Below are positions 43,732-51,976 of a stretch of 64,000 nucleotides of DNA, one piece after another (the first letter of the stretch is position 1; the number at the start of each line of letters is the position of its first letter). The translations under genes and the position numbers were made by a program. The notes beneath the pieces are model-generated. The model was not told where the DNA came from and made no database searches. It worked only from the letters and a program-made list of their open reading frames with translations. The DNA comes from Agrobacterium rosae (lineage in GTDB: Bacteria; Pseudomonadota; Alphaproteobacteria; Rhizobiales; Rhizobiaceae). Location of the stretch: the NCBI RefSeq assembly GCF_002915175.1, contig NZ_NXEJ01000003.1, positions 62,001 through 126,000 of the forward strand, written 5' to 3'.

Positions 43732-44672
43732 TCTGCCACCACGCGCGGATCAAACAGAGGGTAGAGGAGATCGACGACCAGATTGACCACGACGTAGGAG
43801 AAGGCGACGAACAGCAGGCATCCCTGAATGACCGGATAGTCGCGCTGAAAGATGCTATCGACCATCAGCCGTCCGAGACCGGGAATGGTGAAAACCGTTT
43901 CAATGACCGCGATGCCACCCAGAAGATTACCGAGAATGAGGCCGATCATCGTCCAGGTTGGACCGAAGGCATTTTTGAAGGCGTGCTTCCAGAGTACGGC
44001 GCTTTCCGAAAGACCTTTGGCGCGGGCATGGGTGATGTAATCCAGCCGTAGCACCTCGAGCGTGGAGGCACGCGCCATGCGGATCAGGACACCCGCTTCA
44101 TGGATGACGAGCGTCATGATCGGCAGCACGAGATAGAGCAGGCCGCCAACCAGATTGTCGCTGATCGACACATATCCCAGCACCGGCAACCAGCCGAGCT
44201 TGAGACCAAAGAACAAAAGCAACAGCAGGCCGAGCCAGAAAGTTGGAATGGACAGCAGGATCGTTGCGGTGCCGACCAGCGCGAGATCGGTAATGCTATT
44301 TTGCCGCCAAGCGGCGATCACGCCGGCGGGAACGGCAATCAGGCTCGCCAGAATGACAGCGATGATGACGATTTCAGCGGATACCATGAAGCGCGACACG
44401 ACGAGTGGCAGTACGGCCTCATTATTGACGATGGAGCGTCCGAAGTCGCCGGTCAGCACATTGCCACTCCAGATCAGAAACTGTTGGGGCATCGAGAGGT
44501 CGAGGCCAAGTTCGGTTCGCAGAGTGGCAATCTGATCCGGCGTGGCCATGTCGCCCAGCATGAGAGCGGCGGGATCACCCGGAATGAAACGGATTAGCGC
44601 AAAGACCGTAATGGCAACGATAACCATAGTCGGCAACGCCATGAGCAGGCGGTTGAATATAAATCTAATCAT
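43728..44672 (-). CDS. peptide-type ABC importer permease (DppB-like)
   Basis: A 314-residue permease with the DppB N-terminus MIRFIFNRLLMALPTMVIVA and ALIRFIPGDPAALMLGDMAT, the core helices, and the EAA loop LDYITHARAKGLSESAVLWK. It is the first gene of the second importer operon, whose promoter must lie in the 176-bp gap to the LysR gene, where two TTATGCAT boxes 21 bp apart are found. Confidence 0.95.
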   Translation of the reverse strand: MIRFIFNRLLMALPTMVIVAITVFALIRFIPGDPAALMLGDMATPDQIATLRTELGLDLSMPQQFLIWSGNVLTGDFGRSIVNNEAVLPLVVSRFMVSAEIVIIAVILASLIAVPAGVIAAWRQNSITDLALVGTATILLSIPTFWLGLLLLLFFGLKLGWLPVLGYVSISDNLVGGLLYLVLPIMTLVIHEAGVLIRMARASTLEVLRLDYITHARAKGLSESAVLWKHAFKNAFGPTWTMIGLILGNLLGGIAVIETVFTIPGLGRLMVDSIFQRDYPVIQGCLLFVAFSYVVVNLVVDLLYPLFDPRVVAE

Positions 44673-44765
44673 CGGTTCCCCTGAACACGATTGGCGGGGC
44701 CGGATCTACAAAGTCACCGGCTGTTTATGGATAGACTATGAGCGATGAGAGATTTTTGCGCAATA

Positions 44766-44794
44766 TTATGCATTTTCATCATAGCTTTATGCAT
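44766..44794. promoter_or_regulatory. TTATGCAT direct repeat, candidate LysR operator
   Basis: TTATGCAT occurs at 44766-44773 and again at 44787-44794, 21 bp apart (two helical turns), upstream of the second importer operon. The complementary core TGCATAA also occurs upstream of the MmgE/PrpD gene at 46752-46758. One or both adjacent LysR proteins are candidate binders. Confidence 0.5.
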
Positions 44795-44848
44795 ATCGTG
44801 CGCCGCGTCTCTTCGGACGCATACGGGCTAAAAACCTTTAACGTCTTG

Positions 44849-45760
44849 TTAGGTTTTAGCTTTTTGGGAAATGACGATTTGTCGCTTCAGCGCATCCATG
44901 AGCGCCCTTGCCGCGAGCGATGAAGAGGTGCCGGACGGAGTGGCCAATCCGAACTCCTGTTTCGACGCAGGAATAAAGGGTCGCTGAACGACGGGCAGGT
45001 GCCGATAAAGATTGGCAAAAAAACTACTCAGGATAGCGATACCCAAGCCGTGCGCAGCATAGGAGCATGCCGAACTATTGGTATGTGTCTCGATCTTCAC
45101 GTTTTGCTTCACACCCGCACGTTTGAAGGCTTGGTCGAGCAACATGCGGTTCGGTCTCTGACGACCAATCAGTATCAGCGGCTCGCCGCGCAGGTCCTTG
45201 GGCGTGATTTCGGTCGCCGTTGCCAGCGGATGATCTTTCGGGATGACGCAGACGCTCGATCCAGTCGCCACCTTTTCCATATCAATTCCCGGACCGACCT
45301 GATCCTCGTAACGAAGGAAGCCGAAATCGATCACCTTCTGCTCGACCAGCCTTGCGATGCTGGACGTAGTTTCAAAAAACGTTTCGATCCGTACGGAGGG
45401 ATATTCGCTGGCATATTCGAGCAACATCGCCGGTGCAAAGTTTTCCCACATGCTGCTGGGCAGGCCGATGCGCACCAGCTCCGGCCCGGTGGCACCACTG
45501 CGCAGATCCTCCGCAAGGCTCGAGAAGCGGTTTAACCCGAGCAGGACAGTTTCTGCATCACGCGCCAGAATGCTGGCCTCCGGCGTTGGAATGAGCCGAC
45601 CTTTGTCGCGGTCGAACAGCCTCAATGAAAGATCTGACTCGAGTTGTTGCAAAAGACGGCTGACACCGGACTGACTAAGCCCCATGCTTTTGGCAGTTGC
45701 GATCGTCGATCCCGTCGCGAGCAGCGTTTTCAGCACTTCCAATTGCCTGAAATTGATCAT
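44849..45760 (-). CDS. LysR family transcriptional regulator
   Basis: A 303-residue LysR protein: HTH MINFRQLEVLKTLLATGSTI and GLSQSGVSRLLQQLESDLSL, then the effector domain (LVRIGLPSSMWENFAPAMLL, VIDFGFLRYED, LNSSACSYAAHGLGIAIL-type region). It is encoded 11 bp after another LysR gene on the same strand, and the two share the unusual GSTIA start of the recognition module, so they arose by duplication. It lies upstream of the second importer operon on the same strand and is its probable regulator. Confidence 0.94.
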   Translation of the reverse strand: MINFRQLEVLKTLLATGSTIATAKSMGLSQSGVSRLLQQLESDLSLRLFDRDKGRLIPTPEASILARDAETVLLGLNRFSSLAEDLRSGATGPELVRIGLPSSMWENFAPAMLLEYASEYPSVRIETFFETTSSIARLVEQKVIDFGFLRYEDQVGPGIDMEKVATGSSVCVIPKDHPLATATEITPKDLRGEPLILIGRQRPNRMLLDQAFKRAGVKQNVKIETHTNSSACSYAAHGLGIAILSSFFANLYRHLPVVQRPFIPASKQEFGLATPSGTSSSLAARALMDALKRQIVISQKAKT

Positions 45761-45771
45761 CTGTGATGGCC

Positions 45772-46710
45772 CTATCGTCCGCTCGGTTGTGCAGTAATAT
45801 TCTGCTTCTCATACCATTCCCGAAGATACCGCAAGAATGGTGCAGCCGATTTCGGTAGCGGCGTTTGATCGGAACTGACGATTGCGTAGTCAACGATGAG
45901 TGCTGGTTCAAGCGGCACGAAAACAAGGGGCATGGCCCCATATTCAAGCGCGAGCAACTCGCTGACAATGGCAATGCCCAGCCCCTCGGCCGCGAGCGCG
46001 CAGGCACAACCAACGGAATGCGCCTCTATGGCCGGGCGCTGTCGTAATCCCTGTTTGTAGAAAAGCGCCTCCAGTTCATGGCGTACCGGCCTCTCGCGAT
46101 TCAACAGGATCAGATCACGTGATTTTAGGTCAGCCACGGTCAATGTTTTGCTCTTCGCAAGCCCGTGGTCGGGATGCATGACGCAGATATTGCGGGAGGG
46201 CAGCACTTCTTCCTCGCGCAACCCGGGTGTCGGTGAGGGCAGGCGGGTGAAGCCAATGTCAGCCTGGCCATCAGCGATCATCCGCTCGATGGCGACATAA
46301 TTACCTGATGCCACCTCGATCCTGACCGGTCCGTTCTCCGCCAGGAAACGTTTGATCAAACGCGGGATAAGCGTCACCGAAAGGCTGGCCGGAAACGCTA
46401 GACGTAACGGAATTTCCAGCGAACGACCGTTTTCAAGTTCGCGCGCCGTCACCTTCAATGCCGTCAGCCGATCCGAAATCGCTCTGATTTCCGGCCCCAG
46501 CGCCAAGCCTTCACGTGTCATGGAAAGCCGGTTCTTATCCCGCTCAAACAACCGCACGCCGAGATAGAGCTCAAGCTGGTGGAGAAGTCGGCTGGCATTT
46601 GACTGGGAAATCCCAAGTTCGGCAGCGGCAGCTATCGTGGAACCCGTCGCAGCAATCGCGTCATAGGCATGAATATGCTTGACGCTGATGGCTATCTCGT
46701 TGTCCGCCAT
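45772..46710 (-). CDS. LysR family transcriptional regulator
   Basis: A 312-residue LysR protein with HTH KHIHAYDAIAATGSTIAAAA and LGISQSNASRLLHQLELYLG, and an effector domain with ADGQADIGFTRLPSPTPGL and AHSVGCACALAAEGLGIAIV. The ATG at 46710 follows GGGGGAGA; the longer frame adds 11 residues. It is divergent from the MmgE/PrpD gene and lies directly upstream of its LysR paralogue, so control of both the PrpD gene and the importer operon is possible. Confidence 0.94.
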   Translation of the reverse strand: MADNEIAISVKHIHAYDAIAATGSTIAAAAELGISQSNASRLLHQLELYLGVRLFERDKNRLSMTREGLALGPEIRAISDRLTALKVTARELENGRSLEIPLRLAFPASLSVTLIPRLIKRFLAENGPVRIEVASGNYVAIERMIADGQADIGFTRLPSPTPGLREEEVLPSRNICVMHPDHGLAKSKTLTVADLKSRDLILLNRERPVRHELEALFYKQGLRQRPAIEAHSVGCACALAAEGLGIAIVSELLALEYGAMPLVFVPLEPALIVDYAIVSSDQTPLPKSAAPFLRYLREWYEKQNITAQPSGR

Positions 46711-46751
46711 CAATCTTTCTCCCCCAAAAACGAATAGGATCACCCGTAAAC

Positions 46752-46765
46752 TGCATAAGATTGCA
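46752..46765. promoter_or_regulatory. TGCATAAGATTGCA element, candidate LysR operator
   Basis: This 14-bp element in the LysR-PrpD divergent gap has TGCA at both ends and contains the TGCATAA core that is repeated upstream of the second importer operon (44766-44794, other strand). It is placed 62 bp upstream of the PrpD start. Confidence 0.4.
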
Positions 46766-46827
46766 CGATTGAACTAAGCCTTCCAATAATACAGCCAAGA
46801 GCAGAGACTTGGCAGGGGCACAAGGCA

Positions 46828-48228
46828 ATGGCAACAGTTTTGGAAAAAATCGCAACGCATGTGGTTTCAAGAAAGCAGTTCTCTGAAGGCTCCACCACGC
46901 GTGCACAACAGGCTGTAGTCGATACGATCGGGTGCATGATTGCTGGAGCCACCGATCATGCGCCCCGCTCTGTCGCGGCAGCATTTTCCAAAGACATTGG
47001 TTCAAACGGAGCCTCTGCGTTGATCACCGTTGGAAGGGCATCGCCGTCTATTGCGGCTTTGGTCAATGGGACAGCTGCCCATTGTCTGGATTTCGACGAT
47101 AACTTTCACCCCGCCCGCGCGCACGCCTCTGCCGTTCTTGTGCCTGCCTTGTTGGCAACCGCATCGGCGGACAGTTCGGTCTCTGGTCAACAGTTTCTTC
47201 GCGCCTATCTCGCTGGTCTCGAAGCGCAGGCCGCCGTTGGTTTCGGCGTCAACCCCTCCCATTACAACAGGGGGTGGCACGGCACCTCCACTGTGGGCTG
47301 CATTGGTACGGCGGCTGGCGTGGCCGTCCTTCTTGGTCTTGATGACGCGCGTGTGGCGCAGGCGATGAGTATTGCCGTCAGTCTTGCATCAGGCCCGAAA
47401 GGTCAGTTCGGAACATCGGTAAAGCCACTCCATGCGGGTATCGCGGCCCGTAATGCGGTGGAGGCCGCGTGTCTTGCGCAGGCGGGCATGACTGGACGAC
47501 TGGATATTCTGGAACGACCACAAGGCTTTCTGGATTTGTTCGGAGGCGCGGATGCAACCGGATGGGATGGGCTTTCCCTGGACGAAACCCACATCATTGA
47601 AACCCGCGGGCTGGTGACGAAGCTTCACCCATGTTGTGCTTCTACACATCGGGCCATTGATGCCGCGCTTGATTTGCAGAAAGAGCATGGGTTCTCGCTT
47701 GATGACCTGCATCGCATAGAAACAAAAGTGGGGCGGTCCGCCGTTGACAATTTGGCGTATCCAGACCCGGCCGACGAGATGCAGGCACGGTTCTCGATGC
47801 AATATTGCCTTGCTGCCGCTCTGGCTCAGGGCAGGCTTTCATTGGCAGATTTTAGGACCGACGCGATATTCAGACCTGATATCCGGCGTCATATGCCAAA
47901 AATTACGATGAGCGCTTATAGCGCGGAAGAAGAGCGCGGAGTTGAACGGATTGCGCATCAGGTGACGATCACATTAGGTGACGGGCGGACGCTTTGGAAA
48001 GAGAGACTTCACGCCAAAGGATCTTCCGCTAACCCTATCACCGAAGCGGAACGGCAGTCGAAATTCGCCGACTGCTTAGCTTGGGTTCGGTTGCCGGACG
48101 AAGGAAGGTATGCCGCTTTATCTCGTCTGGAGCAGGCTCGCTCCGTGGAGAGTTTGAACCATTTAATGAGTTTGGCGGCCACGTCAGATGACGATACTAA
48201 GAATGTTATTCTTCACCCAGAGGATTAA
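46828..48228 (+). CDS. MmgE/PrpD family protein
   Basis: A 466-residue protein of the MmgE/PrpD fold (2-methylcitrate dehydratase and cis-aconitate decarboxylase relatives). Recognisable blocks: STTRAQQAVVDTIGCMIAGA, NGTAAHCLDFDDNFHPARAH, HYNRGWHGTSTVGCIGTAAG and VTKLHPCCASTHRAIDAALD. No methylcitrate synthase or lyase gene accompanies it, so propionate catabolism is not implied; many solitary family members act on other hydroxy-acid or imidosuccinate substrates. It is divergent from a LysR gene and probably regulated by it. Confidence 0.92.
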   Translation: MATVLEKIATHVVSRKQFSEGSTTRAQQAVVDTIGCMIAGATDHAPRSVAAAFSKDIGSNGASALITVGRASPSIAALVNGTAAHCLDFDDNFHPARAHASAVLVPALLATASADSSVSGQQFLRAYLAGLEAQAAVGFGVNPSHYNRGWHGTSTVGCIGTAAGVAVLLGLDDARVAQAMSIAVSLASGPKGQFGTSVKPLHAGIAARNAVEAACLAQAGMTGRLDILERPQGFLDLFGGADATGWDGLSLDETHIIETRGLVTKLHPCCASTHRAIDAALDLQKEHGFSLDDLHRIETKVGRSAVDNLAYPDPADEMQARFSMQYCLAAALAQGRLSLADFRTDAIFRPDIRRHMPKITMSAYSAEEERGVERIAHQVTITLGDGRTLWKERLHAKGSSANPITEAERQSKFADCLAWVRLPDEGRYAALSRLEQARSVESLNHLMSLAATSDDDTKNVILHPED

Positions 48229-48245
48229 AATCAGCACAGCGGTGT

Positions 48246-48273
48246 TTTGTTGATGCGATGACGTATCAACAAA
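48246..48273. repeat. 9-bp inverted repeat abutting the yceI ribosome site
   Basis: TTTGTTGAT (48246-48254) and ATCAACAAA (48265-48273) are perfect arms around a 10-base loop. The right arm touches the AGGAG ribosome site of the YceI gene at 48273-48277. It could be an operator dyad, an mRNA structure that modulates translation, or a weak terminator for the PrpD gene. Confidence 0.55.
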
Positions 48274-48285
48274 GGAGCTATCGCC

Positions 48286-48852
48286 GTGAAATACACTTAC
48301 CATGCTGCTTTTCTCGGCGTGACGCTGATCTGCACGCCTGTGTTTGCCGATCAACTTTCTTCCGCAGCCGGGCGTTATAAAATCGACCCGGCATCTCACA
48401 TCGGGTTCTCCATCGAGCAGGTGGCAGGTCCAGGAATAAAAGGCACCATCCCCGATATCTCCGGTCGTTTTGACATCGATTCAGACCAGCCGGCAAAATC
48501 CTATGTGGAGATCAGCCTCAACCCCGCCAGTGTTAAGACGGGGCAGGCGAGGGTCGAGAATTTTTTGACGTCCAGCGCGGTGTTCAATATTGCCGCCTAT
48601 CCTCAGATCACGTTTCGCTCCAAGCGCGTCGTTCAGGACGGTCCGCGCAGCGCTCTTGTAGAGGGCATTCTGACGGCACGCGGTGTTTCGAGACCGGAAA
48701 CGTTTCACGCCACGTTCGTGGAACAGCAAAAGGGATCGGTCACCTTCCATGTCACCGGAAACATTCCGCGCTCGCCCTATGGCATGGGCATCGGTGTGCC
48801 GCTGTACTCCAACACCGTCGCGTTCGACATGGACCTGAAAGGCGTCAGATAA
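48286..48852 (+). CDS. YceI family periplasmic protein
   Basis: A 188-residue secreted lipocalin-like protein with a signal peptide (MKYTYHAAFLGVTLICTPVF, cleavage after Ala21). The mature part shows the YceI pattern: AAGRYKIDPASHIGFSIEQV, SVKTGQARVENFLTSSAVFN, YPQITFRSKRVV and TARGVSRPETFHATF. YceI proteins bind polyisoprenoids or quinone-like lipids and are often paired with cytochrome b561, as here (50654-51277). It starts the ECF sigma-factor gene group. Confidence 0.93.
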   Translation: MKYTYHAAFLGVTLICTPVFADQLSSAAGRYKIDPASHIGFSIEQVAGPGIKGTIPDISGRFDIDSDQPAKSYVEISLNPASVKTGQARVENFLTSSAVFNIAAYPQITFRSKRVVQDGPRSALVEGILTARGVSRPETFHATFVEQQKGSVTFHVTGNIPRSPYGMGIGVPLYSNTVAFDMDLKGVR

Positions 48853-48969
48853 GTCGCGATATTAAATGCGCAAAAAAGTCAGCGCGGCGGGATTAAACGC
48901 CAATGGCTGGTGTTCTATTCAGTATCGGACATCCTGTTCGAGCCGTCTTTCTCTTAAAAGGACTATGTC

Positions 48970-49362
48970 ATGCGTGCACATCATCTTCTTATCGCAGGCC
49001 TCGTAACATTTGCCACCAGCACTGCCGCCCTTGCCGAACCCTATGCGGGCGGCGCGGTTGTCGAAACAAAAACGGCGCAGGGCACCATCCTGACCGACGC
49101 TCACGGCATGACCCTCTACACGTTCGACAAGGATACCGATGGCGTATCTGCTTGCTACGACGCCTGCGCGACCAAGTGGCCGCCGCTCGTCGCCACAAAG
49201 ACCGACAAGGCCGATGGCGATTACAAGCCAATCGCGCGCAAGGATGGTACCATGCAGTGGTCCCACGAAGGAAAGCCACTCTATCTCTGGCAGATGGATA
49301 AAAAGCCTGGTGATATGACCGGCAACGGCGTCGGCGGCGTGTGGCACACAGCTAAGGAATAG
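48970..49362 (+). CDS. secreted protein with Y-x4-D repeats (COG4315)
   Basis: A 130-residue exported protein with signal peptide MRAHHLLIAGLVTFATSTAA (cleavage near residue 22; no lipobox). Two copies of the family repeat are visible: GMTLYTFDKDTDGVSACYDA with CATKWPPLV, and GKPLYLWQMDKKPGD. COG4315 proteins are small periplasmic proteins of unknown function often encoded next to ECF sigma factors. It lies 5 bp upstream of the sigma-factor gene, so the two are probably cotranscribed. Confidence 0.92.
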   Translation: MRAHHLLIAGLVTFATSTAALAEPYAGGAVVETKTAQGTILTDAHGMTLYTFDKDTDGVSACYDACATKWPPLVATKTDKADGDYKPIARKDGTMQWSHEGKPLYLWQMDKKPGDMTGNGVGGVWHTAKE

Positions 49363-49367
49363 CATTC

Positions 49368-49874
49368 ATGCCAGACTTTCTGGATGAGATGACAAAGAGC
49401 GTTCCGGCCCTTCGACGTTACGCGAATGCGCTGACGCACAATCGCGATACCGCCGACGATCTCGTCCAGGATTGCCTGGAAAGAGCTATCCGCAAACAGG
49501 CGCTCTGGCGGCCTGATGGTCCATTGCGGCCGTGGCTCTACCGCGTGTTGATCAATGTCTGGCGCAACAACCTGCGCAGCCGCAGCCGCCGGCCTGCGCA
49601 GGTACCCATTGACGATTTTGCAGACCAACTGTTCGTACCGGCGGCACAGCCCGGCCGCGTGGCGCTGGCAGAAATGGCGCGCGCCATCGAAAAGCTGTCC
49701 GCTGAACATCGCGAGGCACTTCTCCTCATCGTGGTCGAAGGCCTCAGTTATACAGAGGCGGCGCAGGTACTCGAAATTCCATTGGGGACACTGATGTCAC
49801 GATTGGGAAGAGCCCGCTCTTCCCTTGCCCGAATGACCCAGGAAGACCAGCCCAATCTCAAGGTGATAAAATGA
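49368..49874 (+). CDS. ECF RNA polymerase sigma factor
   Basis: A 168-residue ECF sigma factor. Region 2: SVPALRRYANALTHNRDTAD then DLVQDCLERAIRKQALW. Region 4: LSAEHREALLLIVVEGLSYT and EAAQVLEIPLGTLMSRLGRA. It directs RNA polymerase to a small stress regulon, usually its own operon. The stop overlaps the anti-sigma gene start by four bases. The gene context (YceI, cytochrome b561, COG4315) points to envelope or oxidative stress. Confidence 0.95.
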   Translation: MPDFLDEMTKSVPALRRYANALTHNRDTADDLVQDCLERAIRKQALWRPDGPLRPWLYRVLINVWRNNLRSRSRRPAQVPIDDFADQLFVPAAQPGRVALAEMARAIEKLSAEHREALLLIVVEGLSYTEAAQVLEIPLGTLMSRLGRARSSLARMTQEDQPNLKVIK

Positions 49875-50650
49875 CCGGCAGCCAGCCGCAGATAACCGAA
49901 GCGGATCTCATTTCCTATGTCGATGGGCGACTTGATGACCAGCGACGCGATGCCGTAGCGGCACATCTGGCTTCCAACCCGGCAGATGCGCGCAAGGTCG
50001 ATGCGTGGCGGAAGCAAAATGCGGCGCTCGCTGCCCTCTATGGCCGTCTCGATGAGGGCGCGTTGCCCGCCAATCTCGATGTCATCAGGATGGAGCGTCG
50101 GGTGCGATCGGAGCGTGCTCACTGGCGCAATCTGGCGGCAGCCTCCATCCTCGTGCTCGCTTTCGGGCTGACTGCGGGCTGGTTCGGTCATGCGCTGGTC
50201 CAGCGCGGTAGCGAAGACACCCAGTTTATCGTGGCAGCCGCCACGCAGGCCCATAGTGTGTTCGCGAGCGAAGTTCTGCACCCGGTCGAAGTTCGTGCGG
50301 ATGCTGAGGATACGTCTCACTTGCAAAGGTGGCTGTCGAAACGGCTGGACCGCAAACTGAACATACCAGACCTTCGTCGCCAGGGCCTGCAACTGGTGGG
50401 CGGTCGGGTCTTGCCAAGCGCCTCCGGTGCCGCGGGCCAGCTTATGTATGAGGATTCCACGGGACAGCGCGTCACCCTCTACATCGTGCCTGCGAGCGAT
50501 TCCGAAGATACGGCGATGCGACGCTCGAACGTTGGTTCACTGGAAGCGGTATCCTGGGATGACGAGACGATCCGATGCGCGTTGGTGGGCAATCTTGAGC
50601 CCAAGCGCATGGATGCCATTGCCAAAGACATGTATCAGCAGTTGAGCTAG
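49871..50650 (+). CDS. transmembrane anti-sigma factor without zinc motif
   Basis: A 259-residue partner of the ECF factor. The N-terminal sigma-binding part (EADLISYVDGRLDDQRRDAV, AAHLASNPADARKVDAW) has the helical layout of anti-sigma domains, but the HxxxCxxC zinc ligands of ZAS proteins are absent: only the His remains and there are no Cys. One membrane helix follows (LAAASILVLAFGLTAGWFGH, about residues 92-112), then a periplasmic C-terminal domain (LQLVGGRVLPSASGAAGQLM). It holds the sigma factor inactive at the membrane. Confidence 0.9.
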   Translation: MTGSQPQITEADLISYVDGRLDDQRRDAVAAHLASNPADARKVDAWRKQNAALAALYGRLDEGALPANLDVIRMERRVRSERAHWRNLAAASILVLAFGLTAGWFGHALVQRGSEDTQFIVAAATQAHSVFASEVLHPVEVRADAEDTSHLQRWLSKRLDRKLNIPDLRRQGLQLVGGRVLPSASGAAGQLMYEDSTGQRVTLYIVPASDSEDTAMRRSNVGSLEAVSWDDETIRCALVGNLEPKRMDAIAKDMYQQLS

Positions 50651-50653
50651 CCA

Positions 50654-51277
50654 ATGAACAACCTTGATTTGTCTTCTCGCACCACATCTGCCGACGAAAA
50701 GCGCTGGCGAAATTCGACGGCGACCTATGGCCTGATAGCGGTTCTGTTTCATTGGACAATTGCGCTTCTGTTCATCGCGCAGTTGGCATTGGGATATCTG
50801 ATGAGCGGTGATGATGTCGATCCTGCGCTTCAGTTCAACCTGTTCCAGTATCACAAGTCTATCGGGTTCGTCGTGCTGGCACTGGCGATACCGCGCGTCA
50901 TATGGTCCGTGTTGAGCAGGAAGCCATATCCGCCCGCTGGTACGGGCAGGGTTGCGCATATCGGTGCCCGCTTCGCTCACGCAGCACTTCTGTTTCTCAC
51001 CGTCGCTGTCCCTCTGGCCGGTTGGGCTGTTGCCTCGACGTCCCCGTTGCAGATCCCCAGCTATGTCTTCGATCTCGTCGTCATTCCGGGTTTTCCGTTG
51101 GAGGTATCGGACGCATCGGAAGCTTTGTGGACGAATGTCCACGAGACTCTGGCATATTTGGCAGCGGCCATTGTCCTTCTTCATGTCGCTGCGGCCTTGT
51201 GGCATCACGTCATCCGTAAGGATGTCACGCTCAAGCGGATGATGCCGCTTGTTTCGCGCCACAAATCAGCAAAATAA
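50654..51277 (+). CDS. cytochrome b561 family protein
   Basis: A 207-residue, four-helix membrane cytochrome. Haem-ligand histidines are in AVLFHWTIALLFIAQ (His33), FQYHKSIGFVVLAL, IGARFAHAALLFLTV and TLAYLAAAIVLLHVAAALWH. It transfers electrons between quinols and periplasmic acceptors. It starts 4 bp after the anti-sigma stop and completes a YceI-COG4315-sigma-anti-sigma-b561 group; b561 and YceI are frequent partners, suggesting quinone-linked redox defence. Confidence 0.93.
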   Translation: MNNLDLSSRTTSADEKRWRNSTATYGLIAVLFHWTIALLFIAQLALGYLMSGDDVDPALQFNLFQYHKSIGFVVLALAIPRVIWSVLSRKPYPPAGTGRVAHIGARFAHAALLFLTVAVPLAGWAVASTSPLQIPSYVFDLVVIPGFPLEVSDASEALWTNVHETLAYLAAAIVLLHVAAALWHHVIRKDVTLKRMMPLVSRHKSAK

Positions 51278-51374
51278 TCGGATTTTGTTTGGTGGATATC
51301 GAGCGCAGACGGGCCTGAAACTCCAATCTTTCAAGCCCATCTGTCTCAAATCAATCGCTGACGAACATGCAATG

Positions 51375-51638
51375 TCAGAAGCTGACGCTCATCCTCAAGG
51401 CGACGTTATATCCTTCACTGTGGTTTTCGGCTCCAAATTCCTTGTAGGCATGAAGCGAGACGAAAGGCTTGCCCGGTGCCGCGAATGTAACGGCTGGTCC
51501 GAGCGCGAACAGCCGTGCGCGGTTGCCGTCGATGACGCCCGTGCCCTTATCGTCGCTGATCTGCTGGTAGGCATAGCCGCCCAGACCGACGGACAATGGA
51601 CCGAAATGCTGGCCTAGCGCGAATTCCTGCTGGTTCAA
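51375..51638 (-). pseudogene. outer-membrane protein (phenol-degradation MetA-type, COG4313) C-terminal remnant
   Basis: The 87-codon frame encodes a beta-barrel tail: EFALGQHFGPLSVGLGGYAY, GTGVIDGNRARLFALGPAV and FVSLHAYKEFGAENHSEGYN, ending with a Phe (MSVSF) as outer-membrane barrels do. Full-length COG4313 proteins are about 290-320 residues with a signal peptide; the upstream part is missing and other frames are degraded. Most likely a truncated pseudogene. Confidence 0.65.
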
Positions 51639-51976
51639 GAAGGGCCCTGTCGAATATTACGACTAGAGCCCGTCTATCATGCGGACTGCGGAACCTAGCG
51701 TCCGCATGATCAAACGCGTAGCGACTCGTCTCGGAGACACCGAAGGCGTGGAACGCATGCGGTTGCCTGAAAGTATAGAGCGATGCACAAGGCTGCACTG
51801 GATCATATTTAGAACCGTTGGACGCGGCGTCCGATACCTGGAATATAAAGGCGCTGGCGCAGATTTACACGCATGATGCGCTGTTCTTTGGCCTTCTGCG
51901 TAAGCTTTTTCGCTGCACCACTTCTCCGACCTCACCCAAGAGAAACCTTAGTCATGACCAATCCCCGCCTGTCTAA
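51639..51976. other. intergenic region with degraded sequence and an inverted repeat
   Basis: No convincing gene was seen. It holds the perfect 11-bp inverted repeat at 51676-51710 and may contain the lost upstream part of the outer-membrane-protein remnant. Confidence 0.45.
51676..51710. repeat. perfect 11-bp inverted repeat
   Basis: ATCATGCGGAC (51676-51686) and GTCCGCATGAT (51700-51710) are perfect arms with a 13-base loop. There is no T-run. It may be a transcript-end hairpin or a dispersed palindromic element. Confidence 0.6.

Noticed and set aside
46828..48228. Annotation as prpD of the methylcitrate cycle
   Set aside because: No prpB/prpC partner is present, so only the family name is justified.
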